Positions 1-8,434 of a DNA stretch of 38,261 bases are shown here, piece by piece (positions within the stretch are counted from its first letter, which is position 1; every line of letters starts with the position of its first letter). The notes under the pieces were generated by a model. It ran no database searches. It had not been told where the DNA came from and was given only the letters and a program-made list of their open reading frames with translations. Source of the DNA: Flavobacteriales bacterium (lineage in GTDB: Bacteria > Bacteroidota > Bacteroidia > Flavobacteriales > Flavobacteriaceae); the NCBI GenBank assembly GCA_026985675.1, contig JALSPZ010000158.1, forward strand, positions 1 to 38,261, given 5' to 3'. The position numbers were made by a program, and so were the translations under genes.

Positions 1-3000
1 CTGAACGGCGCCGATATCAATCACGATGGTATCCTCGAAGGAACCCTGGGAACCAACGGACTTATCAATGAATTGGAAACCGTACCCGATAGCGGGGTAA
101 TCAATTATACTATACAAAATACGGACGGCGATTCAAATCCCGATTATCTCGATACGGATGATGACAACGATTTAATCCCAACAACCGACGAACACCCCGA
201 TACCAACGGAAACGGATATCCCGACGATGCATCGGATACCGATAATGATACTATCCCCAATTATTTAGACCCCGACGACGACGGAGATGGTATTTATACA
301 CAATTTGAAGATATTACCTTGCCTAACAACTATCCTCAGGATGGAAATCCCCAAAACGACGATACCGATAATGACGGAATCCCCAATTACTTGGACCCTG
401 ACGATGATAACGATGGTGTATTAACAGTAAATGAACATCCCGATGATAACGGAAACCATGAACCCGAAGATGCATTGGATACCGATGGAGACGGAACCCC
501 TGATTATTTGGATCCTATTGACAATCCTTTTGACCACGATAACGATGGAATTGACGACAATGTAGATATAGATGACGACAACGACGGTATTCCCGATACA
601 GACGAATCCAACGGAATCGATCCTTTAACCGATGCCGATAATGACGGCATCCCGGTTTATTTGGATGACGATGATAATGATAATACGATTGGCGATAATA
701 ATGGACACGTAGAACCCTTGTATGATATTGATAACGACGGACAACCCAACCATTTCGATTTGGACTCCGACGGTGACGGATTATGGGATACAGCCGAATC
801 CGGACGACTTTCTGTCCCCGTAGGTATAGATGCCAATATGAACGGAATTTTAGAAGGAGATGTCGGATCGAACGGATTAATGGATAACGTGGAAACTTCA
901 CCCGATAGTGGAATTATAAACTACACCATACTTAATACAGACAACGACTTTTTTGCGGATTTCCTCGATAGAGACGATGATAATGACCATGTTCTAACAA
1001 CCAACGAACATCCCGATGATAACGGAAACGGCTATCCCGAAGATGCTTTGCATACCGATTTTGATGGAATTCCCAACTATTTAGATAGAGATGATGATGG
1101 AGACGGACTTTATACGGATTTTGAAGACATAGCACTCCCCAATAACTACCCCCAAGACGGAAATCCTATGAATGACGATACCGATTTGGACGGTATCCCC
1201 AATTACTTAGATGATGACGACGACAACGACGGAACACCTACAATCGACGAACACCCCGATGATAACGGAAACCACGAACCCGACGATGCAATAGATGACG
1301 ACAATGATGGAACCCCTAACTATTTGGACCCCTACGATACTAATCCCAACGACCACGACAACGATGGAATTGATGATGATGTAGATATAGATGATGATAA
1401 TGACGGAATTTTAGATACCGACGAATCCAACGGAATCGATCCACTAACGGATGCTGATAATGATGGTGTTCCGGTTTATTTGGATGACAATGATAACGAT
1501 AATACCGTTGGAGACAATAATGGACATATTGAACCCCTATATGATATCGATAATGACGGAATTCCCAATCATTTCGACTTGGATTCCGATAACGATACCA
1601 TCTTTGACGCCGTAGAATCCGGACAAACCACCGGAACCGATGCTAATTCAGACGGAATTTTGGAAGGACCTGTTGGTAATAACGGATTAGTAGATAATGT
1701 GGAAACAGCCGTTGATAGCGGAACCATAAATTATACCCTCCAAAACACCGATGGAGATTTCTTTAACGACTTTTTAGACAGAGATGACGATAATGACCAC
1801 GTCCTCACGCTCAACGAACATCCCGACGATAACACCAACGGATATCCCGACGACGCACTCGATACTGACAACGACGGCATCCCTAACTATCTGGATAATG
1901 ATGACGACGGCGATGGAATACTAACGCAATATGAGGATGTTCAATTACCCAACACCTATCCCGTTGATGGCAACCCTATGAATGATGATACCGATTTGGA
2001 CGGAATTCCCAATTACCTCGATGATGATGACGATAATGACGGTACACCCACTATCAACGAACAACCTGACCCTAACGGAAACCATGAACCAGAAGATGCA
2101 ATTGATGACGACAACGATGGAACCCCAAATTATTTGGATCCCCTTGATAATGTTCCCGATGACCATGATAATGATGGAATAAATGACAGTATAGACTTAG
2201 ATGATGATAACGACGGAATTCCGGATACAGATGAGTCAGGCGGAATTGATCCCTTAACTGATGCAGACAACGATGGCGTTCCTGTTTATTTGGACGATGA
2301 TGACAATGATAACACAATAGGAGATAATAACGGAATCGTTGAACCTGCATTTGATATTGACGGAGACGGAGTGCCCAATCACTTTGATACCGACGCCGAC
2401 GGTGACGGGTTGTTCGATGCTGCAGAATCAGGACAAACAACAGGTGTTGATTCCAATTCCGATGGGATTTTAGAGGGTGGTATTGGAAATAACGGATTGA
2501 TGGATAATGTGGAAACAAGTCCGGATAGTGGAACTATCAATTATACATTAATTAATACGGACAACGATAGCTTTTATAATTTCTTGGATACCGATGATGA
2601 CAATGACCATATTCCCACCGTAAACGAACATCCCGATGATAATCACAACGGATACCCTGACGATGCATTGGATACCGATACCGACGGAAATCCCAATTAT
2701 ATCGATAGAGACGATGACGGCGACGGAATTTTTACCGATTTTGAAGATATAGCTTTACCCAATAACTATCCCCAAGACGGAGACCCGACCAACGATGATA
2801 CCGACAATGACGGAATACCAAACTATTTGGATATAGATGATGATAATGATGGTATCAATACTGCTTTGGAACATGCAGATGATAATGGCAATCATGAACC
2901 GGAAGATGCTTGGGACACGGACAACGACGGTATTCCGGATTATTTAGATGATATAGATGGTATCGATAGTGATAACGACGGTATTCCCGATAGTGTAGAT

Positions 3001-5655
3001 ATAGATGATGACAACGACGGTATCCCCGATATTCGTGAATATAACGGAAATAACCCTATGGCAGATAACGATAATGACGGTGTTCCGGTATATTTGGATG
3101 ATAATGATGCAGACAACAGTATCGGTGATGACAATGGAACTGTTGAAATTGCTTGGGATTTAGATAATGACGGTATTCCCAATCATTTGGATTTGGATTC
3201 TGATGGAGACGGGCTTTTTGATATAGCTGAATCGGGACAAACATTGACAACCGATGCCAACCTAGACGGAAGAGCTGATGATAATGTCGGCACCAACGGA
3301 CTGGTAGATATATTGGAAACCGCTCCAGATAGTGGAAATATCAATTATTCAATTATGGATTGGGATAATGATACTTCTGATGATTTTACAGATTTTGACG
3401 ATGATAATGATCATATCCTTACCCAAAACGAACACCCCGACGACAACGGAAACGGATATCCCGACGATGCATTGGATACCGACAATGACGGTTATCCAAA
3501 CTATCATGATCGCGATGATGACGGAGATGGAATTTATACCGATTATGAAGATGTAGCTTTACCTCATACTTATCCGCAAGACGGAGATCCTACCAATGAC
3601 GATACGGATGCTGACGGAATACCCAATTACTTGGATGATGATGATGATAATGACGGAATTCTGACAATAAATGAACATCCCGACGATAATGGAAACCACG
3701 AGCCCGATGATGCTTGGGACTCCGATAATGATGGTATTCCCGACTATTTGGACGGAAACGACTACGATAACGATGGAATTTTGGATAATGTTGATATCGA
3801 TGATGACAATGACGGAATTCCCGATACAATTGAATCCGGCGGAATTGACCCCCTTACCGATGCCGACGGAGACAATGTCCCAGTATTTACAGATGATGAT
3901 GATAATGATCCGGCAATAGGAAATGATAACGGTATAGTTGAACCTGCTTTTGATTTTGACGGAGATGGACTGGCAAATCATTTAGACTACGATTCCGACG
4001 GAGATGGTTTGTATGACACCGTAGAATCCGGACGTTTAGATATTCCGGTAGGAACAGATACCAATATGGATGGTATGTTGGAAGGAAATGTTGGAACCAA
4101 CGGTCTGATGGATGATTTGGAAAATCCTGTGGATAGCGGCACACTCGTATTTACCATTCAAGATACTGATGGAGACGGAAATCCCGATTTCTTGGATTTG
4201 GATGATGATGAAGACCACGTCCCTACAACTGCCGAACATCCCGATGATAATAACAACGGATATCCCGACGATGCTTTGGATACGGATAATGATGGAATAC
4301 CTAATTATTTGGACAGAGATGATGACGGTGACGGAATTTATACCGATTTTGAAGATATAGAATTACCCAATAACTACCCGCAAGACGGTGACCCTACCAA
4401 CGATGATACTGACAATGACGGAATTCCCAACTATTTGGATAACGACGATGATAATGACGGAATCCTGACCATTGATGAACATCCCGATGATAATGGAAAT
4501 CATGAACCCGAAGATGCACTGGACTCAGATATGGACGGCATACCCGATTATTTGGATGACCAACTCAATGATAATGACGAAGATGGAATTTCGGATTATT
4601 ATGACCTTGACGATGATAACGACGGTATACCCGATACTGATGAATGCGGAGGTATAAATCCTTCCGCCGATAACGATAACGACTTCGTTCCGGCTTATTT
4701 GGATGACGACGATAATGACAATACTATTGGGGATGACAATGGTCAAATAGAACCTGGTTTTGATACCGATGGAGACGGCATTCCTAATCACTTCGACTTG
4801 GATGCAGACGGAGACGATTTATTTGATTTGGTAGAATCCGGGCAAACAACAGCAACTGATGCCAATATGGACGGTATGGACGATGGTAGTGTCGGAACCA
4901 ACGGTTTACCCGATGCTGTTGAAACCACACCGGATAGTGGAACAATCAATTATACTTTTCAAGATTCTGATACAGATACTATCTTTGATTATTTGGATAG
5001 TGATGACGACAACGACAATGTTCCTACTTTGATAGAACATCCCGATGATAATACCAATGGATATCCCGATGATGCTTTGGATACGGACGACGACGGTACA
5101 CCCGATTATTTAGATATAGATGATGATGGCGACGGCTTATATACAATATATGAAGATGTGGATATTCACAACAATTACCCACAAGATGGCGACCCGACTA
5201 ATGATGATACTGACGGAGATGGAACACCAAATTATTTAGATGATGATGATGACAATGACAATATTTTAACTATTGATGAACATGCAGATGATAATGGAAA
5301 TCATGAACCGGACGATGCCATAGATACAGATATGGACGGTATCCCAGATTATTTAGATGATAAAGATGATAGAGAATTAATTTTCTATAATGCTATTTCA
5401 CCCAATGGAAATGGAAAAAATGATTTTATGTTTATAGAAAATGTAGAAAAATATCCTGAAAATAAAATGATTATTGTTGATCGTTGGCAATATAAAGTTT
5501 GGGAAGGTAAAAACTATGATAATAATAATGTGAAATTTACAGGATTTGGAACTAATGGGAGAAAATTACCTTCAGGAACTTATTATTATATGTTCGAATA
5601 TAAAGAGGATGGTAAATGGAAAAACAAAGCCGGTTATTTATATATTTTAAAATAA
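1..5655 (+). CDS. Giant Asp-rich (TSP3-like) repeat surface protein with T9SS type B sorting domain, 5' partial
   Basis: The frame is open from base 1 (L-N-G-A-D-I-N...) with no start, so the gene begins outside the window; 1884 residues are visible. Almost the whole protein is calcium-binding thrombospondin type-3-like sequence, D-x-D-x-D-G-x-P-x-x-D, arranged in modules of about 270 residues. The last ~92 residues (from about residue 1792, E-L-I-F-Y-N-A-I-S-P-N-G-N-G-K-N-D) match the gliding-motility-associated C-terminal domain, the type B T9SS sorting signal found on SprB-like adhesins. Only one Cys is visible, in the sixth module. Known for the family: such proteins cross the outer membrane through T9SS with help of an SprF/PorP protein, and the next gene is one. 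Inference: a long, Ca2+-stiffened surface filament or adhesin. Ligand and total length cannot be told from this window. Confidence 0.9.
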   Translation: MNGADINHDGILEGTLGTNGLINELETVPDSGVINYTIQNTDGDSNPDYLDTDDDNDLIPTTDEHPDTNGNGYPDDASDTDNDTIPNYLDPDDDGDGIYTQFEDITLPNNYPQDGNPQNDDTDNDGIPNYLDPDDDNDGVLTVNEHPDDNGNHEPEDALDTDGDGTPDYLDPIDNPFDHDNDGIDDNVDIDDDNDGIPDTDESNGIDPLTDADNDGIPVYLDDDDNDNTIGDNNGHVEPLYDIDNDGQPNHFDLDSDGDGLWDTAESGRLSVPVGIDANMNGILEGDVGSNGLMDNVETSPDSGIINYTILNTDNDFFADFLDRDDDNDHVLTTNEHPDDNGNGYPEDALHTDFDGIPNYLDRDDDGDGLYTDFEDIALPNNYPQDGNPMNDDTDLDGIPNYLDDDDDNDGTPTIDEHPDDNGNHEPDDAIDDDNDGTPNYLDPYDTNPNDHDNDGIDDDVDIDDDNDGILDTDESNGIDPLTDADNDGVPVYLDDNDNDNTVGDNNGHIEPLYDIDNDGIPNHFDLDSDNDTIFDAVESGQTTGTDANSDGILEGPVGNNGLVDNVETAVDSGTINYTLQNTDGDFFNDFLDRDDDNDHVLTLNEHPDDNTNGYPDDALDTDNDGIPNYLDNDDDGDGILTQYEDVQLPNTYPVDGNPMNDDTDLDGIPNYLDDDDDNDGTPTINEQPDPNGNHEPEDAIDDDNDGTPNYLDPLDNVPDDHDNDGINDSIDLDDDNDGIPDTDESGGIDPLTDADNDGVPVYLDDDDNDNTIGDNNGIVEPAFDIDGDGVPNHFDTDADGDGLFDAAESGQTTGVDSNSDGILEGGIGNNGLMDNVETSPDSGTINYTLINTDNDSFYNFLDTDDDNDHIPTVNEHPDDNHNGYPDDALDTDTDGNPNYIDRDDDGDGIFTDFEDIALPNNYPQDGDPTNDDTDNDGIPNYLDIDDDNDGINTALEHADDNGNHEPEDAWDTDNDGIPDYLDDIDGIDSDNDGIPDSVDIDDDNDGIPDIREYNGNNPMADNDNDGVPVYLDDNDADNSIGDDNGTVEIAWDLDNDGIPNHLDLDSDGDGLFDIAESGQTLTTDANLDGRADDNVGTNGLVDILETAPDSGNINYSIMDWDNDTSDDFTDFDDDNDHILTQNEHPDDNGNGYPDDALDTDNDGYPNYHDRDDDGDGIYTDYEDVALPHTYPQDGDPTNDDTDADGIPNYLDDDDDNDGILTINEHPDDNGNHEPDDAWDSDNDGIPDYLDGNDYDNDGILDNVDIDDDNDGIPDTIESGGIDPLTDADGDNVPVFTDDDDNDPAIGNDNGIVEPAFDFDGDGLANHLDYDSDGDGLYDTVESGRLDIPVGTDTNMDGMLEGNVGTNGLMDDLENPVDSGTLVFTIQDTDGDGNPDFLDLDDDEDHVPTTAEHPDDNNNGYPDDALDTDNDGIPNYLDRDDDGDGIYTDFEDIELPNNYPQDGDPTNDDTDNDGIPNYLDNDDDNDGILTIDEHPDDNGNHEPEDALDSDMDGIPDYLDDQLNDNDEDGISDYYDLDDDNDGIPDTDECGGINPSADNDNDFVPAYLDDDDNDNTIGDDNGQIEPGFDTDGDGIPNHFDLDADGDDLFDLVESGQTTATDANMDGMDDGSVGTNGLPDAVETTPDSGTINYTFQDSDTDTIFDYLDSDDDNDNVPTLIEHPDDNTNGYPDDALDTDDDGTPDYLDIDDDGDGLYTIYEDVDIHNNYPQDGDPTNDDTDGDGTPNYLDDDDDNDNILTIDEHADDNGNHEPDDAIDTDMDGIPDYLDDKDDRELIFYNAISPNGNGKNDFMFIENVEKYPENKMIIVDRWQYKVWEGKNYDNNNVKFTGFGTNGRKLPSGTYYYMFEYKEDGKWKNKAGYLYILK
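88..5365 (+). repeat. Seven tandem ~810-bp modules (six full, one truncated) inside the surface-protein gene
   Basis: The anchor phrase D-S-G-x-I-N-Y-T recurs near bases 88, 904, 1714, 2524, 3331, 4132 and 4934, so the spacing is about 800-816 bases (267-272 residues). Bases 1-87 are the tail of a further module, showing that the array continues upstream. Within a module two related halves carry E-H-P-D-D-N-G-N, and one ends in V-Y-L-D-D-x-D-x-D-N. The seventh module is cut short where the sorting domain begins. Third codon positions differ between copies. Confidence 0.9.
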
Positions 5656-6569
5656 TGAATAAAAAACATTTCATAACATTGCTAATCATTATGCTTAGCA
5701 CACTAAGCATACAAGCACAAGATTTTCCTCTGTTTACTCAATATATGTATAACAAAGGTGGAATCAATCCCGGCTATGTAGGGGTTGATGGTAGAATATC
5801 CGTAGCTGTTTTGCATCGGTCTCAATGGGTTGGAGTATCCGGAGCTCCCACTACATCCAATCTTTCTTTTCAATATCCTTTTGAGAAGGCAGCACTTGGA
5901 ATAGAACTTTCAAAAGATGATGCTGGACCTGTTTCCAAAATAATTGGAAAATTACAATTCGCCTATAATCTGGAATTAGACTATTTTACCTTTTTATCAT
6001 TAGGTGTCAGTGCAGGAATTTATAATCATGCTTTTGATTTAAATAAACTTACCATTAGAGACAATGAAAATATATTTACGGAAGATTATAATGCTATTAA
6101 TTTTGATGTAGGCATCGGAGCGTTTTTATATGCGGAAAATTGGTATTTGGGTGTTTCAACCCCTAATTTAAATTTACAAAAAGTGCATCCTAATAATGAA
6201 TATCAATTAGATAAAAGACTATTGCATGCTTATCTTATGGGAGGCTATAATATTGATATTTCACAACGAAGTGTCCTTCAACCTTCTTTTCTTATTAGAT
6301 ATGCTGACCAATTGCCAATTTCCGCTGAACTAAGTATAAATATGAAATGGAGCGAAACTTTAACCACTGGATTGGCATACAGATTCAATTCGGCATACAG
6401 TTTGCTTATAGGTATAAATGTAACTAGAAAATTACATATGGGATACGCTTTCGATTGGGATCAAAGTCGCTTTTACAAAACCAATTACGGTTCACACGAA
6501 GCTTTTATTAGATACTATTTATCCACCGAAGAAAATAGTGCAAGATTCCAATCACCCAGATTCTTTTAA
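5655..6569 (+). CDS. PorP/SprF family type IX secretion outer-membrane protein
   Basis: A 304-residue protein with a signal peptide (M-N-K-K-H-F-I-T-L-L..., cleavage after about residue 22, Q-A-Q) and the family opening Q-D-F-P-L-F-T-Q-Y-M-Y-N-K-G-G-I-N-P-G-Y, followed by alternating beta-strand sequence ending S-H-E-A-F-I-R-Y-Y-L. The ATG at 5655 was chosen because it shares its A with the stop of the upstream adhesin (TAATG), which suggests translational coupling; an upstream in-frame start at 5616 would lie inside the adhesin gene. In Flavobacterium, SprF is needed for surface delivery of SprB, a type B sorting-domain protein. Inference: this is the dedicated partner of the adhesin just upstream. 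The precise orthology (sprF itself or a paralogue) cannot be decided here. Confidence 0.9.
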   Translation: MNKKHFITLLIIMLSTLSIQAQDFPLFTQYMYNKGGINPGYVGVDGRISVAVLHRSQWVGVSGAPTTSNLSFQYPFEKAALGIELSKDDAGPVSKIIGKLQFAYNLELDYFTFLSLGVSAGIYNHAFDLNKLTIRDNENIFTEDYNAINFDVGIGAFLYAENWYLGVSTPNLNLQKVHPNNEYQLDKRLLHAYLMGGYNIDISQRSVLQPSFLIRYADQLPISAELSINMKWSETLTTGLAYRFNSAYSLLIGINVTRKLHMGYAFDWDQSRFYKTNYGSHEAFIRYYLSTEENSARFQSPRFF

Positions 6570-6579
6570 ACTTAAATTT

Positions 6580-8313
6580 ATGAATAAAAAAATATTTTAC
6601 ATATTAATAATCCTGCTACCCATAATGAGTTTTGGTCAGAAAGAAGTAAAAAAAGCCGATGAACTCTATGAAGGTTATGAGTATATCAAAGCACGGGATA
6701 TTTATTTAAAAGTTGCTAAAAGAGGATATGTATCAGGGTATTTATATAAAAAATTGGGAGATTCTTATTTTAAAACCGCTGATTACAAAGAGGCATTAAA
6801 ATGGTATGAAAAATTATTTAAATTAGGTGAAAACCCTGAACCTGAATACTATTTCCGTTATGCACAATGTTTAAAAGCTTCCGGCAAAAAAGAAAAAGGA
6901 AATGAATATTTACAAAAATATTATTCTTTGGTAGATGATAAATTCCGTTCCAACCAAATACAAAAAAAATCTTATATATTATATGATAATGATATTCCTT
7001 TGGAATACAGCAGTTATAAAATAGACAGTTTAAAAAATGTCAATACCGAATATTCAGATTTTGCACCGGTTATTTTCGGTAAAAAATTCATTTTTACTTC
7101 CGCAGGGCACTCACCTGTTGGATATAAAAAAAATTGGCAAAACGGACAACCTTATTTCGATTTATTTGAAGCTACCATAAATGCTCCGGACGACATCACC
7201 GGTATCAAACCCATAGGTGGAGATATAAATACCGAATACCACGAATCTTCTGCAACCTTTACTCCCGATGGAAAGACTATGTATTTTTCGCGCAATAGTT
7301 ATAAAAAAGCTGAATATTCGGATGCCAATCTAAGTAAATTAAAAATTTACAGAGCTGAAAAAATTGATGGCAAATGGAAAACAGTAGAAGAATTACCTTT
7401 TAACAGCGAAAATTATACTTTTACAAGTCCGGCGCTTAGCCCTGATGGAAAACGCTTGTATTTTGTATCGGATATGCCCGGAACCTTTGGAAATTCGGAT
7501 ATTTGGTATGTTGAAATTTATGATGATAACTCGTATAGTTATCCCCAAAATCTTGGACCTAAAATCAACACGACTGAAAGAGAAAATTTTCCTTTTGTTA
7601 CCAAAGACAAAATATATTTTACATCGGACGGACAATTGGGATACGGAGGTTTGGATATATTTGTCGCCGATTTGGATGAAAATGGTATGGTGGGAGATAT
7701 TTTAAATCTTGGCAAACCGATTAACTCACCTCAAGACGATTTCTCTTTTGCCATTACACCGGATGAAAAATATGGGTATTTTGCCTCCAACCGTAATAAA
7801 GACAAAACAAGAGACGATATTTATGTTTTCTACAAATCCAATGAAATTAAAAAAGGAGATGTTAAAGACCTTTTCTCTAAGATGCAAGAGAAAATTAAAG
7901 TTGCTATTCCTAAAAAAGAAGTTATTGTAGAAGGAAAAGATTTAGGTAAAATATTAAAACTTAAACCCATCTATTTTGAATACGGAAAATATGATATAGG
8001 TCCCAGAGCGGCAATTGAATTGGAAAAAGTTATAACCGTCCTTAGAAAATATCCTTATTTAAAACTGGATATTCGCTCACACACCGATTCCAGGAGTAGT
8101 GCCGAATTTAATTTAAAACTTTCCGAAAAAAGAGCACAAGCTACCAAAAAATATATCATTGATAGTGGAATTGACCCATCCAGAATAACAGCAAAAGGAT
8201 ACGGAGAAACCCAATTAGTTAACAAATGTAAAGACGGTGTTAAATGTACGGAAATGGAACACCGACAAAACCGAAGATCTGAATTTATTATAATAGATAC
8301 ATCTAAAAAATAA
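6580..8313 (+). CDS. PorE-like TPR / PD40 propeller / OmpA peptidoglycan-binding protein
   Basis: A 577-residue protein. Signal peptide M-N-K-K-I-F-Y-I-L-I...F-G-Q (about 20 residues). Residues ~20-130 are helical TPR-like (Y-E-G-Y-E-Y-I-K-A-R-D-I-Y). Residues ~165-415 hold PD40/WD40-like blades (A-T-F-T-P-D-G-K-T-M-Y-F; P-A-L-S-P-D-G-K-R-L-Y-F). From ~455 there is an OmpA C-terminal domain with the peptidoglycan-binding pattern H-T-D-S-R...L-S-E-K-R-A. The order matches P. gingivalis PorE, although no separate carboxypeptidase-regulatory-like domain is obvious. ATG 6580 lies 10 bases after the PorP/SprF stop and heads the signal peptide; the in-frame extension to 6538 would overlap that gene. 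Inference: a periplasmic anchor linking the exported adhesin system to peptidoglycan, co-transcribed with the two genes before it. Confidence 0.88.
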   Translation: MNKKIFYILIILLPIMSFGQKEVKKADELYEGYEYIKARDIYLKVAKRGYVSGYLYKKLGDSYFKTADYKEALKWYEKLFKLGENPEPEYYFRYAQCLKASGKKEKGNEYLQKYYSLVDDKFRSNQIQKKSYILYDNDIPLEYSSYKIDSLKNVNTEYSDFAPVIFGKKFIFTSAGHSPVGYKKNWQNGQPYFDLFEATINAPDDITGIKPIGGDINTEYHESSATFTPDGKTMYFSRNSYKKAEYSDANLSKLKIYRAEKIDGKWKTVEELPFNSENYTFTSPALSPDGKRLYFVSDMPGTFGNSDIWYVEIYDDNSYSYPQNLGPKINTTERENFPFVTKDKIYFTSDGQLGYGGLDIFVADLDENGMVGDILNLGKPINSPQDDFSFAITPDEKYGYFASNRNKDKTRDDIYVFYKSNEIKKGDVKDLFSKMQEKIKVAIPKKEVIVEGKDLGKILKLKPIYFEYGKYDIGPRAAIELEKVITVLRKYPYLKLDIRSHTDSRSSAEFNLKLSEKRAQATKKYIIDSGIDPSRITAKGYGETQLVNKCKDGVKCTEMEHRQNRRSEFIIIDTSKK

Positions 8314-8344
8314 CAATTTTATATAAAAAATAACAATTTTATAT
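8305..8344 (+). repeat. Perfect 20-bp tandem duplication spanning the stop codon
   Basis: AAAAAATAACAATTTTATAT occurs twice back to back (8305-8324 and 8325-8344). The first copy includes the stop codon of the OmpA gene (8311-8313), so the second copy carries a duplicate stop-like TAA outside the gene. The rest of the 121-base gap to the next start is AT-rich and holds no recognisable hairpin terminator. Confidence 0.85.
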
Positions 8345-8434
8345 TTTTTTAAAAAATAAATACAATAAATTGATTTGTGCTTATTTTTTTATTACATTTA
8401 TTATATTATTAATAATCCTATAGACTCATCAATC

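Noticed and set aside
515-2518. Several Arg/His/Tyr-rich open frames on the minus strand opposite the Asp-rich gene
   Set aside because: They result from the repetitive GAT/GAC/AAT codons having few stops on the reverse strand; they repeat with the modules and lack sensible protein composition.
88-5365. Regular repeats that could be mistaken for a CRISPR or satellite array
   Set aside because: The repeats are in one long open frame, encode conserved Asp-rich protein and differ at third codon positions.
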